From: Thermoanaerobacterium sp. CMT5567-10
GTDB lineage: Bacteria > Bacillota > Thermoanaerobacteria > Thermoanaerobacterales > Thermoanaerobacteraceae
Direction: 5' to 3'
DNA length: 64,000 bases
Assembly (NCBI RefSeq): GCF_030534315.2
Contig: NZ_CP130558.2
Location: 2,594,501-2,658,500 of the forward strand
In this document: positions 1 through 9,713 of the stretch, piece by piece
Layout of the letters: each line of letters begins with the position of its first letter
Numbering within the stretch: position 1 is the stretch's first letter
Notes under the pieces: model-generated
Databases searched by the model: none
The model's input: the letters and a program-made list of their open reading frames with translations, nothing else
Told to the model about the DNA's origin: nothing
Made by a program: the position numbers and the translations under genes

Positions 1-112
1 TATCGTCATGACGCTTATTTTATCTTACATAATCTTGGGTGAACATTTTGATTTAAAGACTTTAATCGCAGGAATTTTGATTACTGCGGGTACTTTCGTA
101 ATGATAATGTAA
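1..112 (+). CDS. EamA/DMT-type transporter, C-terminal end (partial)
   Basis: The window opens inside a reading frame (frame 2) that encodes 36 residues and stops at 110-112. The fragment has the layout of the last helix pair of a drug/metabolite (EamA) transporter: a hydrophobic stretch, a short loop with LGEHF, then a second hydrophobic stretch ending at the C-terminus. An LGE motif before the last helix is common in this family. The substrate cannot be judged from so little. The 150 bases that follow hold no other gene, only the promoter of the mannitol operon. Assignment to the superfamily is fairly likely, anything finer is not supported. Confidence 0.55.
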   Translation, partial: IVMTLILSYIILGEHFDLKTLIAGILITAGTFVMIM

Positions 113-213
113 AATATACTCCTTTAAGATGCCCTCCAATTTGTCTGATGTCATCTTTAGCCTTTCTTTAAATTTGTCACAGAAAACGAATGTCAAAAGT
201 GATATAGTTTGAA

Positions 214-242
214 TTGAAAAGGCATAAGTAGTGGTTTACAAT
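214..242 (+). promoter_or_regulatory. Probable sigma-A promoter of the mannitol operon
   Basis: TTGAAA (214-219) and TACAAT (237-242) are separated by exactly 17 bases and lie about 40 bases ahead of the mtlA start. No CRE or sigma-54 element was recognised here. MtlR of this family acts as an activator, and its site would be expected just upstream, but I cannot point to it. Confidence 0.55.
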
Positions 243-283
243 AAAATTAGAAAAAATAATAAATTATGAGGAGGGTAAACAGC

Positions 284-1708
284 ATGGAGAAAAATATGGC
301 TTTAGCAAATAAAGGTGGAACTGCAAAAGCAAAACTTCAAAAACTCGGCGGATTTCTAGCTGGAATGGTTCTTCCTAATATAGGCGCATTTATAGCTTGG
401 GGCCTCATAACCGCATTCTTCATACCGACGGGATGGACGCCAAATGCAAACCTTAATAAATTAGTCAGCCCGATGATAACATACTTGCTGCCTATTTTAA
501 TAGGTTATACAGGCGGTAAATTGATCTACGATGTAAGAGGCGGTGTCGTCGGTGCAATTGCAACGGCAGGTATCGTAATAGGATCATCAATTCCTATGTT
601 TTTAGGTGCGATGATAATGGGACCACTTGGTGGATATTTGATTAAGAAATTCGATGAAGTAGTAGACGGGAAAATACCTACAGGTTTTGAGATGCTGGTA
701 AACAATTTCTCGGCAGGTATATTGGGAGCGATATTAGCTATCATAGCATTTCTTTTCATCGATCCCGTTGTTACTGGAGTTTCAACAGGATTAGGTGCTG
801 CAGCACAGTGGGTAACTGCAAAAGGAATATTGCCGTTAATCGCAATATTCATCGAGCCCGGAAAAGTGTTGTTTTTAAATAATGCTATAAATCACGGTAT
901 CTTGTCACCGCTTGGGATACAGCAAGCAAAAGAGGTTGGGAAATCAATATTCTTCTTGTTAGAGACAGACCCAGGTCCAGGACTCGGTGTATTGATGGCA
1001 TACTGGATATTTGGTAAAGGAACAGCAAAGCAATCGGCACCAGGTGCTGTAATAATACACTTCTTTGGCGGCATACATGAGATATACTTTCCATATATTT
1101 TAATGAACCCTATATTGGTATTAGCTGTAATAGGTGGTGGTATTGCTGCAGATGCAACATTCGTATTGACAAAGGCAGGATTAGTTGCAACGCCTTCACC
1201 AGGAAGCATCATCGCTGAAATCGCTATGTCTCCAAAGGGTGGGTTACTGCCGGTATTGACAGGTATAGCTGTCGGTGCCGTTGTATCATTCTTAATAGCT
1301 TCTGTATTTGTAAGAAGAGCTAGTGAAGAGAGCATGAGCGAGGAAAACATGAACTTTGCAAAATCTATGGTAAGCAACTTGAAAGCGCAAAGCAAAGGAC
1401 AAGCTGTTACATCAGATATTCCGGCTGCAGAACCAAAATTAATAGTATTTGCATGTGATGCAGGAATGGGTTCATCTGCGATGGGTGAATCAATATTGAA
1501 GAAGAAACTTAAAGATGCAGGATTAAATATTTCAGTTAAGCACTCAGCAGTAAACCAAATACCGAAAGATGCCGATATAGTATTTACACAGGAAAGCTTA
1601 GCTGAAAGAGCGTCACAAGTTGCACCGACAGCACAGATAGTAAAAGTAAATAATTTCCTAGATGGTAAAGTGTACGATGAGTTTATTTCATCACTTAAGA
1701 AGAAATAA
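284..1708 (+). CDS. mtlA: PTS mannitol-specific EIICB component
   Basis: Membrane permease and phosphotransfer protein that imports mannitol and delivers it as mannitol-1-phosphate. The first part (about residues 20-345) is a hydrophobic EIIC domain. A linker follows, then a C-terminal EIIB domain with the phosphocysteine loop [11 protein letters not shown] (Cys391). The EIIA domain is not fused but encoded by mtlF. An upstream ATG at 266 overlaps the ribosome-binding site GAGGAGGG (268-275), so the ATG at 284, 8 bases downstream of that site, is the better start and gives 474 residues, a normal length for Bacillus-type MtlA. It is first in an mtlA-mtlR-mtlF-mtlD operon and follows a clear promoter. 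Function is secure from the operon and the EIIB motif. Confidence 0.95.
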   Translation: MEKNMALANKGGTAKAKLQKLGGFLAGMVLPNIGAFIAWGLITAFFIPTGWTPNANLNKLVSPMITYLLPILIGYTGGKLIYDVRGGVVGAIATAGIVIGSSIPMFLGAMIMGPLGGYLIKKFDEVVDGKIPTGFEMLVNNFSAGILGAILAIIAFLFIDPVVTGVSTGLGAAAQWVTAKGILPLIAIFIEPGKVLFLNNAINHGILSPLGIQQAKEVGKSIFFLLETDPGPGLGVLMAYWIFGKGTAKQSAPGAVIIHFFGGIHEIYFPYILMNPILVLAVIGGGIAADATFVLTKAGLVATPSPGSIIAEIAMSPKGGLLPVLTGIAVGAVVSFLIASVFVRRASEESMSEENMNFAKSMVSNLKAQSKGQAVTSDIPAAEPKLIVFACDAGMGSSAMGESILKKKLKDAGLNISVKHSAVNQIPKDADIVFTQESLAERASQVAPTAQIVKVNNFLDGKVYDEFISSLKKK

Positions 1709-1713
1709 TAAAC

Positions 1714-3768
1714 ATGGTGAATATGATGAAGGAATTAAGCGATCGTCAAAAATTCATAATAAAATCTTTAATAGAGAAAGGTCCTTTAAATATAGAGGAC
1801 CTTTCCAAATTAATGAATATAAGCAAAAGGACTATAGATAGAGAGATACATGATGCAAATAAATTTTTAAAAAATTTTCACTGTGTCATAACTGAAAATG
1901 ATTTAAGATATGAGATAAATGGCAGTGATGAGAGCTTAAAGGCAATAAATAAAGAGATAGGAGCGATTTCTTATGGAAGCCTTTTAAGCCAAGAGCAGAG
2001 ACAGATCTACATGACGTTACAGATACTTTTGTCAAATGAACCGCTGAAATCTACCTACTTCAGCTATTTATTCAATGTCTCAGAAGGAACAATAAGCATG
2101 TACCTTGATAAGGTAGAGATATGGCTTAAAGTGAGAAATTTAGAGCTTGTAAGAAAGAGAGGCATTGGCATCAAGGTAAATGGCAGCGAAATAGACAAAA
2201 GAAAGGCAGTAATCGAGCTTATGTACAATTATCTGCCATTAGATGAGATGCTTTTATATCTTTACGGTGAAGAATATAACAAATATGTCTCGGAATTTTT
2301 TAACAATATCTTCAGCAATGAAGTGATAGAATTGGCAAAAAAAATAGTAAGGCAGATAAATAGCTCCATCCTAAAAATAAATGATGATAACAATTATTTC
2401 GCTATGTTTTTGCACATAGTTACAGCCATATACAGGTACAAACAAAATGAAAGCATTATGCTAAATAAAGAAATTGTTGATGACATATTGTCCTCAGAAG
2501 AATTTAATTTTATCTACAATGTTGATGAAGTAATGAAAAACAATGGCATTGTGCTTAATAGGGATGAATTAGCATATCTTGCCATACATTTAAATGGGAA
2601 AAAGTATATATACGAGAAAGAAGGTTTTATTGAGCTTGGAATTACTCTTGAGGATTTATCAAAAGAGCTTTTAGAAGAAGTATCAAAAATATTAGGAATC
2701 AACATAAAATGTGATGAACAGCTTTTATACGGTTTATCTCAACATTTAGAGACATTGATATATAGGCTAAGCATGGGGCTTCAGTCTAGAAACACATTGA
2801 TAGATCAAATTAAAGAGTACTACAGTGAATTGTTTGAGGCAGTAAATAAAGCCTGCAGGCTCATATTTTCAAAATACAACATAAATGTACCGGCGGAAGA
2901 AATAGGATATATAACGATGCACGTGGGCGCTGCAGTTGAAAGGCAGAGAACTGAAAAGAAGTTAAAAGCACTTGTAATATGTCCAAACGGAATTGGGACG
3001 GCAAAGATACTGTCGGAAAAGCTAAAGAGCGTTTTCCCTGAGATTGATTCTATTGACATTGGTTCAATAAGAGATAAAGATGAAGCAAATGATTATAATT
3101 TGATAATTTCTACTGTTAAGCTATATGATAATGATGAAATCAATGATAATATAATAATTGTATCGCCTTTTTTGACATTGGCTGACATAAAAAAGATTAG
3201 AGAGTATATAGATGATATAAGTTTAAATAAAGAAAATAATTATCTTATTCCTTTTAAGATGAATGGTATAAATTTAATTGAAAATCAAAATAGTAAGATA
3301 AAGTATTTAGGTGAGACTTTAGAAAATTTGAATATAAAAAATATAAAGGCCAATGATTTAGACGAAATAATCGATATTATTGCTGACGAGATATTTGAGA
3401 TTAAAATTACTACTAATAAAGATGAGATAAAGGATCTGATAAAAAAGCGTGAGATGATGGGCAATACTGTGATACCGGGAAGTAACATAGCGCTTTTGCA
3501 TACGAGAAGCGACAGCATACTTGTACCGTATATCGGGATATACAGGCTCGTAAATCCTGTTAAAATGCGAAGCATAGGCTTTTCTTATGAGGATGTTGAT
3601 ACTATACTCGTTATGATAGCAAGAAAAAAAGAGGATAACACCATATTGGAAATGCTAGGTGAGATAAGCATTGCACTTGTAGATGATGAAGAGCTTAAAA
3701 ATATGCTGAGATCTGGCAATATTGGCGATGTAAAAAATATAATTATTAAAATATTAAATAAAAATTAG
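1714..3768 (+). CDS. mtlR: Mannitol operon activator, PRD-containing
   Basis: Transcription activator of the MtlR type, 684 residues. In order: N-terminal DeoR-like helix-turn-helix (about 7-60) and a second HTH region, two PTS regulation domains (roughly 190-410, the second with the HVGAAVER segment), an EIIB-Gat-like domain with Cys423 in the ICPNGIG loop, and a C-terminal EIIA-Mtl-like domain with His596 in LLHTRS. In the family, phosphorylation by HPr and EII proteins at these sites sets activity according to sugar supply. It starts 5 bases after mtlA. The ribosome-binding site there is weak, and ATG codons at 1723 or 1726 are alternative starts. Placement between mtlA and mtlF matches Geobacillus-type mtl operons. 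Confidence 0.93.
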   Translation: MVNMMKELSDRQKFIIKSLIEKGPLNIEDLSKLMNISKRTIDREIHDANKFLKNFHCVITENDLRYEINGSDESLKAINKEIGAISYGSLLSQEQRQIYMTLQILLSNEPLKSTYFSYLFNVSEGTISMYLDKVEIWLKVRNLELVRKRGIGIKVNGSEIDKRKAVIELMYNYLPLDEMLLYLYGEEYNKYVSEFFNNIFSNEVIELAKKIVRQINSSILKINDDNNYFAMFLHIVTAIYRYKQNESIMLNKEIVDDILSSEEFNFIYNVDEVMKNNGIVLNRDELAYLAIHLNGKKYIYEKEGFIELGITLEDLSKELLEEVSKILGINIKCDEQLLYGLSQHLETLIYRLSMGLQSRNTLIDQIKEYYSELFEAVNKACRLIFSKYNINVPAEEIGYITMHVGAAVERQRTEKKLKALVICPNGIGTAKILSEKLKSVFPEIDSIDIGSIRDKDEANDYNLIISTVKLYDNDEINDNIIIVSPFLTLADIKKIREYIDDISLNKENNYLIPFKMNGINLIENQNSKIKYLGETLENLNIKNIKANDLDEIIDIIADEIFEIKITTNKDEIKDLIKKREMMGNTVIPGSNIALLHTRSDSILVPYIGIYRLVNPVKMRSIGFSYEDVDTILVMIARKKEDNTILEMLGEISIALVDDEELKNMLRSGNIGDVKNIIIKILNKN

Positions 3769-3782
3769 GAGGATAAATTGCA

Positions 3783-4226
3783 ATGAACAGCGATATTTTA
3801 AATGAAAACAACATCGTATTGAATGAAGCATCTGAACCAAAATTTTCAGCCATTGAGAGAGCTGGAAGGATGTTGGTAGAGCGAGGCTATGTTGAAAAAG
3901 AGTATATTGAAGGAATGAAAGCGAGAGAAAATGATGTTACGACGTATATTGGCAATGGTATAGCAATTCCACATGGTGTATCTGAATACGTCAAATATAT
4001 AAAGAGATCTGGAATAGTTGTAATACAGTACCCAAATGGAGTAGACTTTGGCGATGGCAATATCGCATATATAGTTATAGGCATAGCCGGCAAAGATGAT
4101 GAACATCTGGAGATATTGTCAAGCATTGCTTTAACATGCCAATATGAAGAGAATGTAAAAAAATTAAGAGATGCAAAGACACCACAAGAAATTATCAAAA
4201 TATTACAAGAAGGTGAAGAACAATGA
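3783..4226 (+). CDS. mtlF: PTS mannitol-specific EIIA component
   Basis: Cytoplasmic phosphocarrier that passes phosphate from HPr to the EIIB domain of MtlA. At 147 residues it is a single PTS EIIA type-2 domain. The phosphohistidine is His64 in the AIPHG motif, and the family [14 protein letters not shown] strand-loop region is present. The ribosome-binding site AGGAGG precedes the ATG at the usual distance. The stop codon overlaps the mtlD start (ATGA), so the two are translationally coupled. The neighbours make mannitol the obvious substrate. Confidence 0.94.
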   Translation: MNSDILNENNIVLNEASEPKFSAIERAGRMLVERGYVEKEYIEGMKARENDVTTYIGNGIAIPHGVSEYVKYIKRSGIVVIQYPNGVDFGDGNIAYIVIGIAGKDDEHLEILSSIALTCQYEENVKKLRDAKTPQEIIKILQEGEEQ

Positions 4227-5386
4227 AAAAAGCAGTTCACTTTGGAGCTGGCAACATAGGAAGAGGATTTATAGGAAGCTTACTATACAAATCTGATTAT
4301 GATATATATTTTGTTGATATATTTAAAGAACTTGTTGATAATATTAATAAATATCAAAGCTACAATATTTTCATATTAGGAAGCGATATAAAGAAAGAAG
4401 AAGTAAATGGTGTCAAAGCTATTCACATAGATGATGAAGAAAATTTATTGAAAGCGATAGAAGATGCAGATGTAATAACAACATCTGTCGGAGTCAACAA
4501 TCTTTACAGCATAGGAGAAAAATTGGCTTACTATTTAAATAAAAGATTAGGTATAAGCGATAAACCATTAAACATTATGGCTTGCGAAAATGCCTTATTT
4601 GCAACTAATATATTAAAAGAAAGCATATACAAAAACTCAAATGACAATGTGAAAAAGTATTTAGATGAAAAAGTCGGCTTTCCAAATACTGCAGTCGACA
4701 GAATAGTTCCAAATGTAGACATCGAAAAGGAAACGCCCATAGACGTTGCAGTAGAAGAATTTTTTGAATGGGACATTGAAAAGAATGCTGTTGTAGGGGA
4801 GCTAAATATTAAAGGCTGCGAATTGGTTGATGACTTAGAGCCGTATATAGAGAGGAAGCTTTTCTTGTTAAATGGGTCCCACGCTACGACAGCGTATTTA
4901 GGCTATCTAAAAGGATATAAATATATTCACGAAGCTATAGAAGATGATACTATAAATAAGATTGTGAGAAATCTTCAGCTAGAGGCTTCATTGGGACTGA
5001 ATTTTAAGCACAAAATTGATATGGAAAAATTAAAGGAGTATTCAGATAAGGTTATAGAAAGATTTAGAAATCCTTACTTAAAGGATGAAGTTGTGAGAGT
5101 GGGTAGAGACCCCGTGAGGAAGCTTTCAAACGGTGATAGACTTGTTTCACCTGCAAAATTATGCTTAGAGGCCGGCATGATGCCTTTAAATATTGTATAC
5201 GGCATAGCGGCAGGATTTGCTTTTGACTACGCAGATGATCCAAAAGCTATGGAAATACAAGAAAGCATAAGTACGTTAGGACTTCAAGAGACAGTGGAGA
5301 AAGTGACAGGACTTAAAGACGAAACTATACTTATAGACAAGATAGTAAAGAAGTACGAAGAACTTAAAGCTGGCGAGATAAAATAA
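4223..5386 (+). CDS. mtlD: Mannitol-1-phosphate 5-dehydrogenase
   Basis: Oxidises mannitol-1-phosphate to fructose-6-phosphate with NAD, linking the PTS product to glycolysis. The 387 residues are a normal length. The Rossmann nucleotide loop [12 protein letters not shown] is at the N-terminus and the family catalytic segment [18 protein letters not shown] is at about 213-230. It is the last gene of the mtl operon, overlaps mtlF by 4 bases and is followed at once by a strong terminator. Confidence 0.95.
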   Translation: MKKAVHFGAGNIGRGFIGSLLYKSDYDIYFVDIFKELVDNINKYQSYNIFILGSDIKKEEVNGVKAIHIDDEENLLKAIEDADVITTSVGVNNLYSIGEKLAYYLNKRLGISDKPLNIMACENALFATNILKESIYKNSNDNVKKYLDEKVGFPNTAVDRIVPNVDIEKETPIDVAVEEFFEWDIEKNAVVGELNIKGCELVDDLEPYIERKLFLLNGSHATTAYLGYLKGYKYIHEAIEDDTINKIVRNLQLEASLGLNFKHKIDMEKLKEYSDKVIERFRNPYLKDEVVRVGRDPVRKLSNGDRLVSPAKLCLEAGMMPLNIVYGIAAGFAFDYADDPKAMEIQESISTLGLQETVEKVTGLKDETILIDKIVKKYEELKAGEIK

Positions 5387-5395
5387 ACTGATTTA

Positions 5396-5442
5396 GCCAT
5401 GGTCTTAAACCTAAAATTATAAGGTTTAAACCATGGCTTTTA
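5396..5442 (+). terminator. Intrinsic terminator after mtlD
   Basis: A 16-17 bp stem, GCCATGG.. paired with ..CCATGGC with one bulged base, is closed by a short A/T loop and followed by TTTTATTG. It may also serve the converging gene on the other strand. Confidence 0.85.
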
Positions 5443-5468
5443 TTGTATTGGAAATTCAAAATGAAATC

Positions 5469-6032
5469 TCAACTAAAAACATCTTTCAAATCTATAACTA
5501 GATCATCAAAGATAGAAACTTTAATCTTATTACCTACAGTATAAGGTTCAGGCCTTCCATATCTATTATTATCCTGTAATGTAAAGACGCTTATTATCTT
5601 TTCCTCCGGTTCTACTATCCAGTACTCTTTTACACCGTATTTCTCATAAAGATTAAACTTCTCAATCTTATCTTTACTTGCTGAAGATGGTGACACAATT
5701 TCAACAATCAAATCAGGAGCACCTTTACATCCTTCATTGTCAAGTTTCGATTTATCACATACAACTGCAATATCAGGCTCTACAACAGTTTTAATATCTT
5801 TCTCGTTTTTTTCAGAAAACCTTACGCCAAAAGGTGCATAATAAACATTACATTTTTTATCTTTTAAATAATTAGCAAACTGTAGATATATCGCACCTGA
5901 GATTTCTTGATGTATTCGTGATGGAGGAGCCATCGAATAAATTTGTCCATCGATTAATTCTATTCTTTTATCGTCTGGCCAGTTTAAATAATCCTCATAA
6001 GTATATACTTCTTTTTTATCAGGTAATCCCAT
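5469..6032 (-). CDS. Uma2-family (DUF820) putative nuclease-fold protein
   Basis: A 187-residue protein of the Uma2 family, which has a PD-(D/E)XK endonuclease-like fold and no generally established role. The family signature is complete: a YEDYLNWPDDKRIELIDGQI opening, MAPPSRIHQ, a VEPDIAVVCD strand with the first acidic residue, GAPDLIVEIVSPSS with the second, and YGVKEYWIVEP. A good ribosome-binding site (AGAGGTGAT) precedes the ATG. It sits alone between two sugar operons. A clear paralogue lies at 35995-36555 with the same block order, so the genome carries at least two copies. Family is certain, function unknown. Confidence 0.85.
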   Translation of the reverse strand: MGLPDKKEVYTYEDYLNWPDDKRIELIDGQIYSMAPPSRIHQEISGAIYLQFANYLKDKKCNVYYAPFGVRFSEKNEKDIKTVVEPDIAVVCDKSKLDNEGCKGAPDLIVEIVSPSSASKDKIEKFNLYEKYGVKEYWIVEPEEKIISVFTLQDNNRYGRPEPYTVGNKIKVSIFDDLVIDLKDVFS

Positions 6033-6189
6033 AATATCACCTCTTAATTATATCTTTGCCAGCAATTTCTCTAAAAACTATCTATACCTTCATGAAAATT
6101 TTCCCTCATTAATTTCATTGTATCATGCGTATATTATACATGCAATATATGATATAATATATACCACGTACAAAACATGCCACTATTTA

Positions 6190-6205
6190 TGGCATATTTT
6201 TTGCA
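6190..6205 (+). promoter_or_regulatory. Sigma-54 promoter (-24/-12) ahead of the LevR-like gene
   Basis: TGGCATATTTTTTGCA matches the sigma-54 consensus TGGCAYRNNNNTTGCW at every fixed position and lies 27 bases before the GTG start. It suggests that the activator gene is itself sigma-54 dependent, probably autoregulated. Confidence 0.7.
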
Positions 6206-6231
6206 TTATTTGTTTACGGGGGATGGTAATA

Positions 6232-9159
6232 GTGGATGAAATCGTAAAGATAATAGAAAATGAAGACAAGAAAAACCCTCTCACTGATGAAAAAATAGCT
6301 TCTATATTAAAAGTAAATAGAGAAGAAGTAACTCAATACAGGCTTGAAAATGGTATACCCGATTCTAGAGAGCGCAGAAAACCGTATCTATACGAGGATG
6401 CTAAAAAGATTCTAAGTGAAGATAGAGAGATCTCTGACAGGAAGTTTACTAAGAGATTAAACGATTTAGGCTACGACATATCGAGATTTGCAGCATCACA
6501 GATAAAAAAGGAAATTTTAAGTTCAGAAGTTATAGTGGCTGATAATGTAAAAGACAATGATGATGGTAAAGATGATGAAATAAGACGAGAAAGTGATCTT
6601 ATGTCTTTTAAGGAGATAATAGGATACGATGGAAGTTTAAAAACACAGATAAGCCAAGCAAAAGCTGCAATACTATATCCACCACATGGTCTTCATACAT
6701 TGATACTCGGACCGTCTGGTGTTGGCAAAAGCCAGCTTGCTGAAGCTATGTATAATTTTGCGATAGAATCCGGCATGCTCAAAAGCGATAGCCCTTTTAT
6801 TGTCTTTAACTGTGCAGACTATGCGGATAATCCACAGCTTCTTATGTCTCAGCTTTTTGGATATGTCAAAGGTGCTTTTACAGGTGCAGAATCGTCAAAA
6901 GCTGGACTTGTGGAAAAAGCAGACGGTGGCATACTATTTCTTGATGAAGTCCACAGGCTTCCCAGTGAAGGACAAGAGATCCTATTTTTTTTACTTGACA
7001 AGGGTAGGTTTAGAAGGCTTGGCGAGACTGACATCGAGCGGCAAGCTAATATAATGCTTATTGCAGCAACGACGGAAAATCCAGAATCATCGCTTCTCCT
7101 TACATTTAGACGTAGGATACCTATGGTTATTGAACTGCCGCCAATAAGTGAAAGGCCTCATACAGAGAGATTTGAAATTATAAAATTTTTCTTTAAAAAG
7201 GAAGCGTTTAGAATAAATAAGCCGATAAAATTAAAGCCAGATGCGCTTAGGGCCTTGATGCTTTATGATTGCCCCGGAAATATAGGTCAAATGAGGAGTG
7301 ATATACAAGTAGCCTGTGCAAGGGGATTTTTAAAAACGTTAGATAGCAAAGAGAATACAATAACAATAAACTTGTCTGATTTGCCAAATCATGTAAGAAT
7401 GGGATTATTAAAGGTCAGCAAAAGGGAGCCGTATATAGAGGAATACGCAGACAAGGATGTAATCATATATCCTAATAAAATAAGTAAGCTGCTGCCAAAA
7501 GAAGATAGGTATATGCTGCCTGATGAAATATACCAGTTTATAGAAGACAGATTTACTGAACTTAAAAATGATGGACTAAAAAGAGAGGAAATATATAAAA
7601 TAGTGGGCAGCCAAGTCGAATCGGAATTAAAAAAATTTGCCAATGACATAAGGTCAAGGAGCCTCGTTTCAAAGAGGGAATTAAAAGAGATTGTAGGGGA
7701 AAAGATACTGTATGCTGTGGAAGAGGCAATAGACATAGCTAAAGAAAACTACAAAAATATAAAAGATAATCTATTTTACGCACTTGCCATACATTTAAGT
7801 GCGGCGTATGAAAGAATTAAAAGCGGCAAATCAATATTTAATCCTCAGTTGGAGAGCGTCAAAAGAGAGTATGTCAGAGAATACGTTGTGGCAAAAAAGA
7901 TGGTAGAAAGGATTAATAAAATTTTAAATATAGAGCTGACAGACGATGAGGTTGGTTTTGTAGCTATGTATTTAAGAACATTTTCGGCCAATGAAAGTGG
8001 AAATAAGGGAAATGTAGCTGTTATAGTATTAACACACGGTCATGTGGCGTGTGGCATGGCAGATGTTGCAAATAAGCTTTTGGGCGTAAATATAGCTCAC
8101 GGCATCGAAATGGCACTTGATGAAAGCCCGGAAATTGCGCTGAAGCGTACGATTGAAGTTGTAAAAAAAGTTGATGAAGGTAAAGGGTGCATTATACTTG
8201 TTGATATGGGCTCACTTATTACTTTTGGAGAAATCATAACAAAAAGAACAGGCATACCAACAAGGACGATAGGAAGGGTAGACACTGTCATGGTGCTGGA
8301 AGCTGTGAGAAGAGCTGTTATACCAGATACTACAATAGATGACATTGCAAATGCTCTAGATGAAAATAAGTCTTATGTTGGGCATGTAGAAGGCGTAAAA
8401 GATTCAAACAAACTTCCAAAAGCCATAATAACCATCTGTATAACTGGCGAAGGCACTGCACTTAAGATTAAAAAGTATATAGAGGATAAGATACCGGAAA
8501 TAAAAAATAGATTAAAAATAATACCTGTAGGGCTCTTTAGTGAAAGAGAGTTAGACGCAGAAATAAATAAGATAAGAAGCAAAAATAATATTCAAGCTTT
8601 TGTGGGAACCATCGATCCTAAAATAAGTGATATCCCATATATCTCTGTTGAGGAAATAATGAATGGAGAAGGATTGATAAAACTTAGAAATCTAATAGGG
8701 ATTGATGTAGAAGCTGAAAGCAGGTTAAAAGAAATATTAGATGATGATTTGATATTATTTGATATGGATGTGTCGATGAAAAGCGATGCTATAGACAAGA
8801 TGGTAGAACTTCTTGAAGAGAAAGGCTATGTGGATGAAAAGTTTATTTTAAGTGTGTACAAGAGAGAATCAATGGGAGCCACATGGATGAAAGGGGGCGT
8901 TGCGATACCACACGGCGATACAAAATATGTCACAAAACCTGTCATAGCCATAGCAAAGTTGAAAGAACCTATTTACTGGGAAGGAGATTTTAAAACAGAT
9001 TTAATTTTTATGCTGGCTTTGAAAGAAGATGCTAAAGATTATATGCTTGATTTGTACAAGGTCTTATCGAATGAAAAAATCTTAAAGGACTTAAAAGAAG
9101 CCAAAAGTTCAAGAAATATAGAAGAAATAATTATAAGAAATACAATACCGTCCAATTAA
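6232..9159 (+). CDS. LevR-like sigma-54-dependent PTS transcription activator
   Basis: Large activator of sigma-54 promoters controlled by the PTS. I place the start at GTG 6232, 6 bases after GGGGGATGG, giving 975 residues. The longer open frame back to 6118 runs through the sigma-54 promoter and is unlikely. Domains in order: an N-terminal segment resembling the C-terminal DNA-binding end of RpoN (VTQYRLENGIPDSRERRK); AAA+ ATPase with Walker A GPSGVGKS (from 160), GAFTGA (214-219) and Walker B GGILFLDE (from 232); one PRD (about 510-590); EIIA-Man-like domain with THGH (601-604); an EIIB-Gat-like part with ITICITGEGTA; and a C-terminal EIIA type-2 domain with His894 in AIPHG. Classical LevR ends in a second PRD instead. 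A consensus sigma-54 promoter follows directly, so the downstream PTS operon is the evident target. Confidence 0.88.
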   Translation: MDEIVKIIENEDKKNPLTDEKIASILKVNREEVTQYRLENGIPDSRERRKPYLYEDAKKILSEDREISDRKFTKRLNDLGYDISRFAASQIKKEILSSEVIVADNVKDNDDGKDDEIRRESDLMSFKEIIGYDGSLKTQISQAKAAILYPPHGLHTLILGPSGVGKSQLAEAMYNFAIESGMLKSDSPFIVFNCADYADNPQLLMSQLFGYVKGAFTGAESSKAGLVEKADGGILFLDEVHRLPSEGQEILFFLLDKGRFRRLGETDIERQANIMLIAATTENPESSLLLTFRRRIPMVIELPPISERPHTERFEIIKFFFKKEAFRINKPIKLKPDALRALMLYDCPGNIGQMRSDIQVACARGFLKTLDSKENTITINLSDLPNHVRMGLLKVSKREPYIEEYADKDVIIYPNKISKLLPKEDRYMLPDEIYQFIEDRFTELKNDGLKREEIYKIVGSQVESELKKFANDIRSRSLVSKRELKEIVGEKILYAVEEAIDIAKENYKNIKDNLFYALAIHLSAAYERIKSGKSIFNPQLESVKREYVREYVVAKKMVERINKILNIELTDDEVGFVAMYLRTFSANESGNKGNVAVIVLTHGHVACGMADVANKLLGVNIAHGIEMALDESPEIALKRTIEVVKKVDEGKGCIILVDMGSLITFGEIITKRTGIPTRTIGRVDTVMVLEAVRRAVIPDTTIDDIANALDENKSYVGHVEGVKDSNKLPKAIITICITGEGTALKIKKYIEDKIPEIKNRLKIIPVGLFSERELDAEINKIRSKNNIQAFVGTIDPKISDIPYISVEEIMNGEGLIKLRNLIGIDVEAESRLKEILDDDLILFDMDVSMKSDAIDKMVELLEEKGYVDEKFILSVYKRESMGATWMKGGVAIPHGDTKYVTKPVIAIAKLKEPIYWEGDFKTDLIFMLALKEDAKDYMLDLYKVLSNEKILKDLKEAKSSRNIEEIIIRNTIPSN

Positions 9160-9160
9160 T

Positions 9161-9176
9161 TGGCACGGTATTTGCA
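9161..9176 (+). promoter_or_regulatory. Sigma-54 promoter (-24/-12) of the PTS operon
   Basis: TGGCACGGTATTTGCA is a perfect match to TGGCAYRNNNNTTGCW, 37 bases before the first PTS gene. The -24 element lies inside a near-palindrome: ATACCGT, CCAATTAATTGG and ACGGTAT spread over about 9145-9173, overlapping the end of the activator gene. Confidence 0.88.
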
Positions 9177-9212
9177 TTATATATAGGTGTAAACAATGAG
9201 GAGGTAGATTAT

Positions 9213-9692
9213 ATGAAGATATCGGAGTTTTTCAACAAAGAATTAATTATTACAAATTTTGATGCAGTATGTCAAGATGATGTCTTTAACGTGCTTTTTA
9301 AGAAACTATTTGAAAACGGATATGTCAAAGAGACATATTTAGAAGCAGTTAAAAAAAGAGAAAAAGTTTTTCCAACAGGTTTGCTTTTAAATAAATACAA
9401 TGTTGCGATACCTCATACAGATCCAGAGCATGTAGTAAAACCCGCAATAGCAGTCGCAACGCTGAAAAACCCTGTTGTCTTTAAAAACATGGCAAATCCG
9501 TTGGAAGATGTTGAAGTTAGTTTAGTTTTCATGATAGCATTGAATGAAGCACATAGTCAAGTTGAAATGCTGCAGCAACTAATTCAACTGATACAAGATG
9601 ATTCAGTGCTGGAGAAGATTATTAGAGAAGATGGAGGTGATGAAATTATTAATATCATAAAAAATTGCACTTTAAATGATGAAACTGTTTAA
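9213..9692 (+). CDS. PTS EIIA component, galactitol/fructose type
   Basis: Cytoplasmic phosphocarrier of 159 residues, a single PTS EIIA type-2 domain. The active histidine is His68 in the NVAIPHTDPEH segment, typical of GatA-like proteins. It is preceded by GAGGAGG and is the first gene behind the sigma-54 promoter. Together with the separate IIB and IIC genes that follow it forms one complete permease system of the galactitol family. The sugar is not necessarily galactitol, since this family also carries other polyols and ketoses. Confidence 0.9.
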   Translation: MKISEFFNKELIITNFDAVCQDDVFNVLFKKLFENGYVKETYLEAVKKREKVFPTGLLLNKYNVAIPHTDPEHVVKPAIAVATLKNPVVFKNMANPLEDVEVSLVFMIALNEAHSQVEMLQQLIQLIQDDSVLEKIIREDGGDEIINIIKNCTLNDETV

Positions 9693-9713
9693 AATATTGA
9701 AAGGAGAATGAAT

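Noticed and set aside
892-1395. A 167-codon open frame antisense to mtlA, with others at 526-852 and 885-1094
   Set aside because: They mirror the codon structure of the mtlA membrane domain and have no start signals of their own.
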